Assembly (NCBI RefSeq): GCF_002018365.1
Contig: NZ_MVKX01000005.1
Span: 124,001-188,000 of the forward strand
Direction of reading: 5' to 3'
From: Acinetobacter amyesii
GTDB taxonomy: Bacteria; Pseudomonadota; Gammaproteobacteria; Pseudomonadales; Moraxellaceae
Length of the DNA: 64,000 bases
The position numbers and the translations under genes are program-made. The notes beneath the pieces are model-generated. The model worked only from the letters and a program-made list of their open reading frames with translations, was not told where the DNA came from and did not search any database. Of the stretch, positions 25,620 through 35,174 are shown piece after piece. Within the stretch, counting starts at the first letter, position 1. Every line of letters begins with the position of its first letter.

Positions 25620-25777
25620 AAAGAATCTCCCCTTCGTGGTCTTTTTTATTTTTCTCCATCATATTAACCAATGAATACAGATTTTGTAGCTCTAAGCGCT
25701 ACTCGAACGACACAGATTGACTCGTAAAATACATATCTACCGTGACTTATCGTGAGGTAGATCTTTTGCAAATACTT

Positions 25778-26464
25778 CTATGCCATTCGTGCCAACATTT
25801 CCAAAGTAATTTTTTTCACCTCTTCTTTACTTTGCTGAATATGGCTGCGCATCTTCTCTAGTGCCGCTGTCACATCATGTTCGAGGATCAATTGTAAAGT
25901 CTGTTGATGCTCTGCATAAGTGGCTTCTATTCGATAATCTTTAGAAAAATCTAAACGGCGAATAATACGGATTTTTTCACTGACATCCCGATGCACTTTC
26001 ACCATTTCACTATTGCCAATGGCTTCAACCAATTGACAGTGAAATGCTTCATCTTGCATCGATAAAGTTTTTAAATCATGCAAAAACTGTTCAGGCTGAA
26101 TACACCACAGATTCACTAAGTCTTGTAAAGCCTGTTTGAGTTGCTCTGATTCCATTTTGCAGAGCTGCTCAATGGCATAGCATTCCAGCAAAATCCGTAA
26201 ATCATACAGTTCTTCGTAGGCTTTAAAGTTCAGCGGCTTCACTTCCCAACCGCTACGAAAATGCACCCTTACATAACCATCTTGCTGTAAACGATATAAA
26301 GCCTGCCGTACGGGTGTGCGGCTGACTTCATACAATTCGGCAATTTCAGATTCGGTAAAACGTGCACCTGGTTTAAGCTGAAAATCAAAAATATCGTTTT
26401 TTATTTTTTGGAAAACCAGCTCAGACAAGTTGTCTGAGCTTTTCCCAACAATGGCTGAGCTCAT
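25778..26464 (-). CDS. GntR family regulator (FCD/FadR subfamily) of the urea operon
   Basis: A 228-residue regulator. The N-terminal winged helix reads FDFQLKPGARFTESEIAELYEVSRTPVRQALYRLQQDGYVRV, and the C-terminal FCD helical domain includes LYDLRILLECYAIEQL. It is the last gene of the allophanate hydrolase/urea carboxylase transcript, only 2 bp after the urea carboxylase stop. It probably controls that operon in response to substrate or nitrogen state; its operator was not identified. Confidence 0.92.
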   Translation of the reverse strand: MSSAIVGKSSDNLSELVFQKIKNDIFDFQLKPGARFTESEIAELYEVSRTPVRQALYRLQQDGYVRVHFRSGWEVKPLNFKAYEELYDLRILLECYAIEQLCKMESEQLKQALQDLVNLWCIQPEQFLHDLKTLSMQDEAFHCQLVEAIGNSEMVKVHRDVSEKIRIIRRLDFSKDYRIEATYAEHQQTLQLILEHDVTAALEKMRSHIQQSKEEVKKITLEMLARMA

Positions 26465-26466
26465 GT

Positions 26467-29400
26467 TTATTCCATATAAACCAGCGGTTCACCGCTATGT
26501 ACCGTTTGTCCTGCACGGCAGATAATCGCTTTCACTATGCCGTCATCATCGGCATAGACTGGAAGCTCCATTTTCATCGCTTCAATAATGGCTACAGTAT
26601 CGCCTTTCTTCACAGACTGTCCAGCTTCGACAAAAATTTTCCAAATGTTGCCGGTCATCGACGCATTCAAGGCTGCAAATTGGCTATAGTCGGTATCATC
26701 TTGCAGGATTTCCATTTCCGCAGGTGCATCGAACTCATCTTTCCAGCGCTCAACTTCAGTTGTAAATGCCTGTTGCTGCTGTGCTTTAAATTCGGCAATA
26801 CTGTCCTTTTCTGTTTCCAAAAAGGCTTGATAGGCTGCAAAATCAAACTCTGTTTCTTCAATTTTAATTTCAGCTACGCCATTGGCAAAGTCGGCACGGA
26901 ATTGATCAAGTTCTGTTTCTGTCACTTCATAATATTTAATTTGATCAAAGAAGCGTAAGAACCATTGCTGATCGCCAAACTGCTTGTTCTTTTTAAACTT
27001 ATTCCAAATTGGCAAGGTACGGCCAATCAATTGATAACCGCCCGGTGAGTCCATGCCATAGATACACATGTACATACCGCCAATACCCACTGTGCCTTCT
27101 GCGGTAAAAGTACGTGCAGGGTTGTATTTCGAACTGAGCAAACGATGACGTGGATCAATTGGTACAGCACAAGGTGCGGTTAAATACACATCGCCCAAAC
27201 CTAAAATCAGGTAATTGGCATCGAAAATGATGTCTTTGACTTGCTCACGGCTGTCTAAGCCATTAATACGCTGAATGAAATCGACGTTATTTGGCAACCA
27301 TGGCGCTTTGGCACAGACACTTTCTTGATAACGTTCTACAGCACCTAAAGTTGCTGAGTCCTCAAATGCCATCGGCAAGTGAATAATACGAGATGGAATT
27401 TTGATTTGGCTCAAATCTCCCATCTCATTTTCGAGTCCCAATAAGAACTGAATTAAATTCACTTGGCTGAAACGCAATCCATCATATTTAATCTGCAGTG
27501 AACGGACACCGGGTGAAAGCTCTAAAATGCCATCAATATTCGCTTCACGAATGAGTTGCATCAATCGATAAACACGTAAGCGTAATGCTAAGTCGAGAAC
27601 GTTTTCACCATATTCCAGCAAGATGTAACTGTCACCTGCCTGACGGTACACCGCTTTAGGTGCATGTGCATCTGCTTCACGAACCGCCAATATGCCTTCA
27701 GGCTTGCATTCAAAATTGACCAACTCTGACTTTTCAGGTGCTTGAGCAAAGTTTTGGATATCGGCAATTTGCTGAACTTCCAAGGCATTGGCTTGTTCCA
27801 CACTCATTGGATAGAAACTGATCGTGTCATCTGCCTTAAGTTGACCAATCTTCCAAAGTTCTGCTTTGGCAATGGTGACTGGGCAAACAAAGCCACCAAG
27901 GCTTGGGCCATCTTTCGCCAAAATCACGGGGAAATCACCAGTGAAGTTAATTGCACCAATGGCATATTCACAGTCATGTACATTGGATGGATGCAAACCT
28001 GCTTCACCACCATTTTCACGTGCCCAACTTGGTGTCGGTCCAGTTAGGCGAATACCTAAACGGTTTGAGTTAAAGTGCACATTCCATGTTGAAGCAAAAA
28101 ATTCTTCAATATATTCAGGTTTAAAGAAATCTGGTGCACCATGTGGACCATAGAGCACGCCAATTTTCCATTCTTTGCCATAGCTTGGAATACGCTCTGC
28201 AGCTAAAGCTTGTGGTGCTGCTGTTGCAATTTCCAATCCATCTAAAGGCAGACTTGGATTGACCATTTTAATCATGTCACCTGCACGCAGAACTCGCCCT
28301 GCATGACCACCAAAATTACCCAATGCAAAGGTTGAACGGCTGCCTAGATATTCAGGTACATTTAGCCCGTTACGGATTGCAAGATACGTACGGCAACCCG
28401 ATTCAACTTGTCCAAGTAATAATGTCTGCCCTGCTTTGATGCTGATCGGCTGCCAAAAATCGACATTCACACCATCTAGGGTCGCGCTGCATGGCGCACC
28501 TGCTAAGGCTACGATGCTATCGGCATGAAATTTAAGACTTGGTCCTTGTAAGGTAAACTCAAAGCCTGCTGCCGATTTTGGATTACCCACAACTTGATTG
28601 GCCAATTGAAATGCATAATCATCCATCGGGCCTGATGGCGGTACACCAATATCCCAATAGCCCATACGCCCCGGATAGTCTTGAATCGTACTTTGCGTTC
28701 CCGGTTGTAGCACTTCAATCACATTTGGCACGTATTTAAAATCATCCAGTAGACGTGTCCAGATTTGCATATTTTCAAAGCGTGCATCTGATACTACGGT
28801 ATGCGCATAGTCTAAGTTGGTACTAATGCCATTCAGGCGGGTTTCAGCCAAGGCTGTTTTTAGCTTAGCAATCGCACTGTCTCTGTCTGCTGCATGCACA
28901 ATAATTTTGGCAATCATCGGGTCAAAATATTGTGAAATTTCAGTGCCTGTAGATACCCACGTATCCACACGGATGTCTTCAGGGAAATACACATCCGTGA
29001 GTACACCCGGACTTGGCTGGAAGTTTTTCACTGGGTCTTCCGCATAAATTCGCACTTCAATGGCAGCGCCATTGGGCTGAATATTGCTGAGTTTTTCCCA
29101 GTCCAAAGCATCACCTGCTGCCACTTTCAGCATGCATTCAATCAGATCTAAACCCGTCACCATTTCCGTTACAGGGTGTTCAACCTGCAAACGGGTATTC
29201 ACTTCAAGGAAATACACTTCATCACGGGCAGCATCATAGATAAACTCCACCGTACCTGCGCTGCGGTATTTCACCAATTGACCGAGCTCTATAGCAGCAC
29301 GGTGCAATTTTTGACGTGTCGCTTCTGGTAAATGCGGTGCAGGTGTTTCTTCCACCACTTTTTGGTTACGGCGCTGTAAGGAACAATCACGCTCCCCAAA

Positions 29401-30066
29401 GGCAACAACTTGCCCCAAACCATCACCAAAAATTTGTACTTCTACGTGACGGGCTTTATCGACAAAACGTTCGAGAAACACGCCCGCATCTTTAAAGAAC
29501 TGCTCTCCTAGACGCTTTACACTTTCATACGCATCTTTTAATGATTGTTCATCATCACAGCGGGTTAAACCAATCCCGCCACCACCCGCGGTGCTTTTCA
29601 GCATGATGGGATAGCCAATCTCTGCCGCAGATGCGAGTGCTTCATCTAAACTTGCCAATAAACCAGTACCCGGTGTCATGGGTACATTGGCTGCCGCAGC
29701 CAATTCACGTGCACGATGCTTCAAACCAAACTCTAAAATTTGTTCAGCCGTTGGCCCCATAAAGGCGATACCATTTTCCTCACATGCACGGGCAAAGTCG
29801 GCACTTTCAGATAAGAAACCATAACCGGGAAATATTGCTTCAGCGCCAGTTTGTTTGGCTGCTTGAATCAGTTTTTCAATACTCAAATACGTCTCTGCAG
29901 GTTTAACACCTTCAAGTGACACCGCCACATCTGCATCTAAGACATGCTGTGCATAACGGTCTGTCTCTGAATACACGGCAACGGACTGAACACCGAGTTT
30001 CTTTAATGTACGAATCGCACGAACAGCAATTTCACCACGGTTTGCAATTAAAACTGTTTTAAACAT
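26467..30066 (-). CDS. uca: Urea carboxylase (biotin-dependent)
   Basis: A 1199-residue multidomain enzyme that carboxylates urea to allophanate using ATP, bicarbonate and biotin. In order: biotin carboxylase (about 1-445; TVLIANRGEIAVRAIRTL, FPGYGFLSE, HVEVQIFGDG, EVNTRLQVEH); a KipA/PxpC-type domain (about 465-790; TIQDYPGRMGYWDIGVPPSGPMD); a KipI/PxpB-type domain (about 830-1040); and a biotinyl domain at the end with EAMKMELPV, where the Lys carries biotin. The start at 30066 has GGGGAAA upstream; a longer reading would overlap the allophanate hydrolase. The segment GMDSPGGYQLIGR is close to the substrate site, so a guanidine-specific variant cannot be excluded. Confidence 0.93.
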   Translation of the reverse strand: MFKTVLIANRGEIAVRAIRTLKKLGVQSVAVYSETDRYAQHVLDADVAVSLEGVKPAETYLSIEKLIQAAKQTGAEAIFPGYGFLSESADFARACEENGIAFMGPTAEQILEFGLKHRARELAAAANVPMTPGTGLLASLDEALASAAEIGYPIMLKSTAGGGGIGLTRCDDEQSLKDAYESVKRLGEQFFKDAGVFLERFVDKARHVEVQIFGDGLGQVVAFGERDCSLQRRNQKVVEETPAPHLPEATRQKLHRAAIELGQLVKYRSAGTVEFIYDAARDEVYFLEVNTRLQVEHPVTEMVTGLDLIECMLKVAAGDALDWEKLSNIQPNGAAIEVRIYAEDPVKNFQPSPGVLTDVYFPEDIRVDTWVSTGTEISQYFDPMIAKIIVHAADRDSAIAKLKTALAETRLNGISTNLDYAHTVVSDARFENMQIWTRLLDDFKYVPNVIEVLQPGTQSTIQDYPGRMGYWDIGVPPSGPMDDYAFQLANQVVGNPKSAAGFEFTLQGPSLKFHADSIVALAGAPCSATLDGVNVDFWQPISIKAGQTLLLGQVESGCRTYLAIRNGLNVPEYLGSRSTFALGNFGGHAGRVLRAGDMIKMVNPSLPLDGLEIATAAPQALAAERIPSYGKEWKIGVLYGPHGAPDFFKPEYIEEFFASTWNVHFNSNRLGIRLTGPTPSWARENGGEAGLHPSNVHDCEYAIGAINFTGDFPVILAKDGPSLGGFVCPVTIAKAELWKIGQLKADDTISFYPMSVEQANALEVQQIADIQNFAQAPEKSELVNFECKPEGILAVREADAHAPKAVYRQAGDSYILLEYGENVLDLALRLRVYRLMQLIREANIDGILELSPGVRSLQIKYDGLRFSQVNLIQFLLGLENEMGDLSQIKIPSRIIHLPMAFEDSATLGAVERYQESVCAKAPWLPNNVDFIQRINGLDSREQVKDIIFDANYLILGLGDVYLTAPCAVPIDPRHRLLSSKYNPARTFTAEGTVGIGGMYMCIYGMDSPGGYQLIGRTLPIWNKFKKNKQFGDQQWFLRFFDQIKYYEVTETELDQFRADFANGVAEIKIEETEFDFAAYQAFLETEKDSIAEFKAQQQQAFTTEVERWKDEFDAPAEMEILQDDTDYSQFAALNASMTGNIWKIFVEAGQSVKKGDTVAIIEAMKMELPVYADDDGIVKAIICRAGQTVHSGEPLVYME

Positions 30067-30085
30067 GATTATTTCCCCGATTTTT

Positions 30086-31912
30086 TTAATTTGATTTTGC
30101 TGTTGTTGCTTGCAGTGATTGGATATAGGCGCGCCAGCCACCAAATTCACTAATATTTTTTGCACCCTTTAGGCCATAAAGTTCACAAATAAAGCCTTTC
30201 ACCCAACGTCCATCGGCAAGCTCGACATTGCCCATACCAAGAGGTGTTGGAATTTCTGCGACAAATTCACCGAAACGTGCTTTTGGAATATCCCAAAGCT
30301 CGACAATAATTTTTTGACCCGATTCCTGACGTGCTAAACCTGGTTTCGGCGGTACAGTGCCCGGCAGTGCATAGAGGGCATAATCAGCAGAAGTGGTTGT
30401 GGTTTCGACATGCACGGCTTGACGTGTTGTCAGTTGGAAATTGAGTGGCATACCCGTGAGATGTGCGCCTACAACAGCAACTCGAAAATGCTGTGCTGAT
30501 GGTGCAGAAATGACTGCAGTTACTTCAGGCAATGTTTTGCCTACTGCACCGAGTGGTAATTTCAGATGGTTTTGCCATTTTTCTGCAAAATCTGCTAATG
30601 CTGCATCGTGCCAAGCCGGCGCAATGAATGTGATTCCAAAAGGCAGCCCATCGGCACGGAAGCCTGCGGGTACAGCGATGGCACTTAGGTCAGCTAAATT
30701 GGTAAAGTTGGTATAGGTGCCAAAGTGGCTATTATTTTCAATTGGCGCTTCAGCCATTTCGGCCAGTGTATGAATGGTTGGTGAGCTTGGCACCACTAAG
30801 GCATCAAATTGCGCTAAGGTTTGCTGAATGTCTCGAGCCAATTCTTGCTTTAAATATTCGGCGTTATAAGCATCAACCGCAGTGTACTGCTGACCTTTTT
30901 GAATAATGTCTAAAACTGTTGGGTCAAAGTCTTGCACCGATGTTTCTAATAAGTCTGCAACTGCAGCAGTTCGCTCTGCGACCCATGACCCTTGGTAAAG
31001 TTGGCTCGCCAATTGACTAAAAGCACTGAAATCAATTTCAGTCAGTTCTGCGCCTAAGTTTTTTAATTCAGTCAGTGCTTGCTGAAATGCATCCGCCGAT
31101 TGAGCATCGCCAAAAAACTCTAATTGTTTTGGAATGGCTAACTTTAATTGTGCGCTGAACTTTGCAGGCGCTGTAGCAGGATTCACACGTGAATAGCTGT
31201 CGATTACATCAAAACCTTCCATAACACCTGCCACAGCAGTTGCATCAGCAACGGTTAAGGCAAAAATTGAAATGCAATCTAAGCTTTTACACGCAGGCAA
31301 TAAGCCCGTATTTGAAAAGCGGCCTTTGGTTGGCTTTAAACCAACAATATTATTAAAAGCTGCAGGTATACGCCCTGAGCCTGCTGTATCTGTACCGAGT
31401 GCAATCGGGACTAAACCACGCGCCACCACACTGCCTGAACCAGAGCTTGAACCACCGCTTACATAGTCAGGATTAAAAGTATTTGGCACTGCACCAAATG
31501 GGGAACGTGTACCGACCAATCCTGTGGCAAATTGATCTAAATTAGTTTTGCCTACAATAATCGCACCCGCTTGTTTTAAGCGTTGTACCACATAGGCATC
31601 TTCAGTTTTAATTTCAGTAAATAATTTAAATGCAGCCGTTGACGCAAAGCCCGCCACATCAATATTGTCTTTCACTGCAATAGGCACACCAAATAAAGGT
31701 AAGGCAGTCACATTTTCAATTTGTTTTAAAGCTTCAATCTGGGAAGTTAATTGTTCTATCGATGCAATTGAAATCCATGCTGGGTCTACATGATCAAATT
31801 GCTCAACCAAGGCATATAAGTCTTCGAGTTGAATTGTGTTATTCGTGTAGCCCGCTTTCCATTCCGCTAAGGTCCAGCCTAAAGTTTTTATTGGGTTCAT
31901 TGATGTGCTCAT
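30086..31912 (-). CDS. atzF: Allophanate hydrolase
   Basis: A 608-residue enzyme that splits allophanate into CO2 and ammonia, the second step of ATP-dependent urea use. The amidase domain (about 30-440) has the Ser-Ser-Lys triad region: GVPIAVKDNIDVAG, GGSSSGSGSVVARGLVP and LGTDTAGSGRIPAAF. A C-terminal domain (about 490-600; ALPGTVPPKPGL, MGNVELADG) is typical of AtzF/DUR1-like proteins. Starts at 31912 or 31900 are both possible; the ribosome binding sites are weak. First gene of the operon, 19 bp from uca. Confidence 0.92.
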   Translation of the reverse strand: MSTSMNPIKTLGWTLAEWKAGYTNNTIQLEDLYALVEQFDHVDPAWISIASIEQLTSQIEALKQIENVTALPLFGVPIAVKDNIDVAGFASTAAFKLFTEIKTEDAYVVQRLKQAGAIIVGKTNLDQFATGLVGTRSPFGAVPNTFNPDYVSGGSSSGSGSVVARGLVPIALGTDTAGSGRIPAAFNNIVGLKPTKGRFSNTGLLPACKSLDCISIFALTVADATAVAGVMEGFDVIDSYSRVNPATAPAKFSAQLKLAIPKQLEFFGDAQSADAFQQALTELKNLGAELTEIDFSAFSQLASQLYQGSWVAERTAAVADLLETSVQDFDPTVLDIIQKGQQYTAVDAYNAEYLKQELARDIQQTLAQFDALVVPSSPTIHTLAEMAEAPIENNSHFGTYTNFTNLADLSAIAVPAGFRADGLPFGITFIAPAWHDAALADFAEKWQNHLKLPLGAVGKTLPEVTAVISAPSAQHFRVAVVGAHLTGMPLNFQLTTRQAVHVETTTTSADYALYALPGTVPPKPGLARQESGQKIIVELWDIPKARFGEFVAEIPTPLGMGNVELADGRWVKGFICELYGLKGAKNISEFGGWRAYIQSLQATTAKSN

Positions 31913-32370
31913 TCTTGTATCCAAGTTTGAATACTGTGTTGCACACATCATGCCAACTCTAATTATTAATTATTTTTCAATATCTTAATACAAAAACACC
32001 AATCATTGACCTATTCTATATAGGCAGAACAATACAATAAGTGTTCTATTAAGTTTCCCATCTCCACTATTTTGGTGCATGACTTTTATAATCGTGTTTT
32101 CAATAGATTCTTTTCATTTAGCTGCAGATATAAATACAGTGAAATTACTATTGTCACTATTTATAAGCTTTCAATTTAGATGTTTTGTATGACTTTGAAC
32201 TTTGAATAAATAAGCTGACAAACATTTTAAATTTAATGTGTTTGGAAACAGATACATCAATGATGGCGAAAGCAATATTAGTCTTAGAGATTGATAGAAG
32301 TGAATAGAAATAGAGATATAAAAAAAGCAGTTGATTCGCAAAATTTAGTTGAAGAATAAAAACTAAAAAA
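31913..32370. other. 458-bp AT-rich intergenic region upstream of the urea operon
   Basis: No plausible gene is seen. It should hold the minus-strand promoter of the urea operon; a weak candidate is TTATTG with TAGAAT at 32013-32018. T runs next to the tRNA-Arg 3' end may act as its terminator. No guanidine-riboswitch motif was recognised. Confidence 0.4.
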
Positions 32371-32446
32371 TGGTGCGCTCAGCGGGACTCGAACCCACGC
32401 CACAGGCTTCGGAGACCTGTACTCTATCCAGTTGAGCTATGAGCGC
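32371..32446 (-). tRNA. tRNA-Arg (anticodon CCG)
   Basis: The acceptor stem GCGCTCA/TGAGCGC, D arm, anticodon loop CTCCGAA, T arm GTGGGTTCGAGTCCCGC and an encoded CCA end form a complete cloverleaf of 76 bases. The anticodon CCG reads CGG arginine codons. No integrase or repeat lies beside it. Confidence 0.95.
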
Positions 32447-32464
32447 TTATTTTGGATTGCGCAC

Positions 32465-32492
32465 ATCATAACAAAAAAAACTGTAAGGTAAA
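32465..32492 (-). promoter_or_regulatory. Promoter of tRNA-Arg
   Basis: Minus-strand TTTACC (32492-32487) and TATGAT (32470-32465), spacer 16, ending about 19 bases before the tRNA. Confidence 0.55.
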
Positions 32493-32634
32493 GCAACTAT
32501 ATAGATGTTAGGTATTTTTCTGCTTAAGCTTTATACAACGTTCTATTTTTAAAATGCAGAATTCCATACGATTTACTTGGTTTATTTGCCCCGATATCGC
32601 ACAATACTCACACTATTTATAGAGTGAATTATTT

Positions 32635-33570
32635 ATGACTGATGCACTAACGTTAAAGCAGCTGTCAAAAACCTATAAAAATGGGTTTCAGGCGCTTAAA
32701 GGTATTGATTTAACAGTACCCGAAGGTGAATTTTATGCACTTTTAGGTCCCAATGGTGCAGGAAAATCTACCACGATTAGTATTATCAGTTCACTTACCC
32801 GTAAAACTTCAGGTTCTGTTGAAATCTTTGGTCATAATTTAGATACCCATCCCTCACATGCAAAGCAGTGTTTGGGTGTAGTCCCTCAAGAATTTAACTT
32901 TGGTCAATTTGAAAAAACATTTGATATTTTAGTGACTCAAGCTGGCTATTACGGCATTCCCAAAAAGATTGCAGAAAAACGTGCCGAGGAATATTTAGAA
33001 AAACTTGGTCTTTGGGAAAAACGTAGTACCCAAGCACGCATGTTATCGGGCGGTATGAAACGCCGTTTAATGATCGCTCGTGCCATGATGCATGAACCTA
33101 AACTGCTGATTTTAGATGAGCCGACTGCTGGTGTTGATATTGAGCTACGCCGTTCGATGTGGGATTTCCTCACTGAAATGAACGAAAAAGGCACGTCTAT
33201 TATTTTAACGACACACTATTTAGAAGAAGCAGAAATGTTGTGTCGTCGAATCGCAATTATTGACCGTGGTGTGATTAAAGAAGACACCAGCATGAAAGGT
33301 TTCCTCAGTCAGTTGAATGAAGAAACCTTCATTTTCGATTTGGTGGAACCCATTGAACCGATCCATATTGAAATTATTGGTGTTCGTTTCAACTTAGTTG
33401 ACCCCGTCACTTTAGAGGTCACTATGGATAAAGCCCATACCTTAAATGATCTATTCCAACTCATGGAATCTCAAGGTATTCAGGTTCGTAGTATGCGTAA
33501 TAAATCTAACCGACTAGAAGAACTGTTTGTCCGTATGGTCGAAAAAAATCTTGAAGGTGCAGCACAATGA
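32635..33570 (+). CDS. yadG: ABC transporter ATP-binding protein YadG-like
   Basis: A 311-residue ABC-2 type ATPase that matches Escherichia coli YadG along its length as I recall that sequence. Walker A is GPNGAGKSTT, the Q-loop is VPQEFNFG, the signature is LSGGMKRRLMIARAMMHEP, Walker B is LLILDEPTAGVD and the switch His is in TTHYLEEAEMLC. Its substrate is unknown. It overlaps the permease gene by 4 bp (ATGA), so the two are translationally coupled. Confidence 0.92.
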   Translation: MTDALTLKQLSKTYKNGFQALKGIDLTVPEGEFYALLGPNGAGKSTTISIISSLTRKTSGSVEIFGHNLDTHPSHAKQCLGVVPQEFNFGQFEKTFDILVTQAGYYGIPKKIAEKRAEEYLEKLGLWEKRSTQARMLSGGMKRRLMIARAMMHEPKLLILDEPTAGVDIELRRSMWDFLTEMNEKGTSIILTTHYLEEAEMLCRRIAIIDRGVIKEDTSMKGFLSQLNEETFIFDLVEPIEPIHIEIIGVRFNLVDPVTLEVTMDKAHTLNDLFQLMESQGIQVRSMRNKSNRLEELFVRMVEKNLEGAAQ

Positions 33571-34340
33571 ATTTTAACCAACTGTGTATTGCCCTCTACA
33601 CCTTAGTGTATAAAGAAATTCGCCGTTTCATGCGTATTTGGCCGCAAACCCTTCTCCCACCGGCGATCACCATGAGTTTGTACTTTGTGATTTTCGGTAA
33701 TTTAGTCGGTTCACGCATTGGGCAAATGGGTGGTTTTAGCTACATGCAGTTCATCGTACCCGGCTTAATTATGATGGCAGTCATTACCAACAGCTATGCC
33801 AATGTGTCATCGAGTTTCTTTAGTGCAAAATTTCAAAAAAGCATTGAAGAATTAATCATGAGTCCAGTGCCGTTACACATGGTGCTTTGGGGTTATGTGA
33901 TCGGTGGCGTTTGCCGTGGTGTTTTAGTCGGCTTTATTGTCACTGCCATGAGCCTATTTTTTACTGAATTACACCTGACCAATATCTTCGTAACTATATA
34001 TACAGTTCTCATTACTTCTCTGCTGTTTTCTCTTGGCGGATTTATTAATGCTGTTTATGCAAAATCTTTTGACGACATTTCGATTATCCCGACTTTCGTC
34101 CTGACTCCGCTGACTTATTTAGGCGGTGTTTTCTATGCCATCTCATCACTGAGTCCTTTTTGGCAAAATCTCTCTTTAATCAACCCTGTCGTGTATATGG
34201 TCAATGCATTCCGCTACGGTATTTTGGGCCATAGCGATGTGAATGTCGGCATTTCACTGACAGTTATTACTGCATGTTGCGTTGTTCTTTATGGCGTGGC
34301 GTATCATTTACTTTCTCGTGGTTCAGGAATGCGTGAATAA
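33567..34340 (+). CDS. yadH: ABC-2 type transporter permease YadH-like
   Basis: A 257-residue permease with six predicted membrane segments and the ABC-2 pattern (GGFSYMQFIVPGLIMMAVITNSYANVSSSFFSAKFQKSIEELIMSPVP, and LGGVFYAISSLSPFWQ near the end). It is the partner of the preceding ATPase. Its stop overlaps the queF start by one base (TAATG), placing queF in the same transcript. Confidence 0.92.
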   Translation: MNFNQLCIALYTLVYKEIRRFMRIWPQTLLPPAITMSLYFVIFGNLVGSRIGQMGGFSYMQFIVPGLIMMAVITNSYANVSSSFFSAKFQKSIEELIMSPVPLHMVLWGYVIGGVCRGVLVGFIVTAMSLFFTELHLTNIFVTIYTVLITSLLFSLGGFINAVYAKSFDDISIIPTFVLTPLTYLGGVFYAISSLSPFWQNLSLINPVVYMVNAFRYGILGHSDVNVGISLTVITACCVVLYGVAYHLLSRGSGMRE

Positions 34341-35158
34341 TGAGTGTAGAACAATCCCTTTTAGGTAAAGACACCAACTACCCAACAGAATATCAACCCG
34401 ATATTCTGTTTCCGATTGCACGTGCCAATGCACGTGAACAATATGCCCATGTGGAAGGCATCCGCCAAGGTAAAGACTGGTGGCATGTTTTTGAAATTTC
34501 TTGGTTAAATGCTTCAGGTGTGCCTCAAGTTGCTATTGGTCGTTTAACTTTGCCAGCAAGTTCAGACAACCTGATCGAATCCAAATCTTTAAAGCTCTAC
34601 TTTAATAGTATGAACTTTACCAAATTTGATTCTCAGGCAGCGTTTAAAGCAACCGTTGAAAAAGACTTATCTGCAGCAGCCAATGACGCCGTGACTATTG
34701 ATCTTTTTCATGTTGATGATGTTGAAATTTCAAAACCGCAAGGCATCTGTATTGATGACTTAGAACCCACCCAGTTAGAAAATCATCCAAATGCAGCTTT
34801 ACTCTCTTTAGATGAAGATGCAGCGCAAGAAGAAGTTGAAATTCAACTTTATTCACATTTATTAAGAAGTAACTGTCCAGTCACGGGTCAACCTGATTGG
34901 GGAACGGTATTTATAAGGTATAAAGGTACTAAGCCTTGTTATCGTAGTATTCTGGCTTATATTATTTCTTACCGTCAGCATAATGGTTTCCACGAACAAT
35001 GTGTGGAGCAAATGTTTGCCGATATTTGGCAACATTTAAAACCAAGTCAGCTGATGGTATATGCTGCCTATACACGCCGTGGTGGATTGGATATCAACCC
35101 TTGTCGTGTATCGGATTTAACATGGATGCCTCGCCCCATTCGATTGGCGCGACAATAA
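34340..35158 (+). CDS. queF: NADPH-dependent 7-cyano-7-deazaguanine reductase
   Basis: QueF reduces preQ0 to preQ1 in queuosine biosynthesis. The 272-residue length is that of the long, two-domain E. coli-type enzyme. The catalytic cysteine is Cys179 in RSNCPVTGQPDWGT. The start of the protein (PTEYQPDILFPIARANARE) and YFNSMNFTKFDS, with the NADPH-binding segment, are typical. It is coupled to yadGH, and no other queuosine gene is in the window. Confidence 0.97.
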   Translation: MSVEQSLLGKDTNYPTEYQPDILFPIARANAREQYAHVEGIRQGKDWWHVFEISWLNASGVPQVAIGRLTLPASSDNLIESKSLKLYFNSMNFTKFDSQAAFKATVEKDLSAAANDAVTIDLFHVDDVEISKPQGICIDDLEPTQLENHPNAALLSLDEDAAQEEVEIQLYSHLLRSNCPVTGQPDWGTVFIRYKGTKPCYRSILAYIISYRQHNGFHEQCVEQMFADIWQHLKPSQLMVYAAYTRRGGLDINPCRVSDLTWMPRPIRLARQ

Positions 35159-35174
35159 AAAATTGAGGTTAGTG

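Noticed and set aside
25620-25662. ATG codons at 25659 and 25662 as the start of the HD-domain gene
   Set aside because: They are in a different frame from the HD protein. A frameshift would be needed, while the ATT start with a good binding site explains the family N-terminus.
31913-32370. A guanidine-type riboswitch upstream of the urea carboxylase operon
   Set aside because: I looked for the conserved motif in the leader on the minus strand and saw none.
32371-32446. tRNA-Arg as an attachment site of an integrated element
   Set aside because: No integrase, no direct repeat of the tRNA 3' end, and the flanks are ordinary genes.
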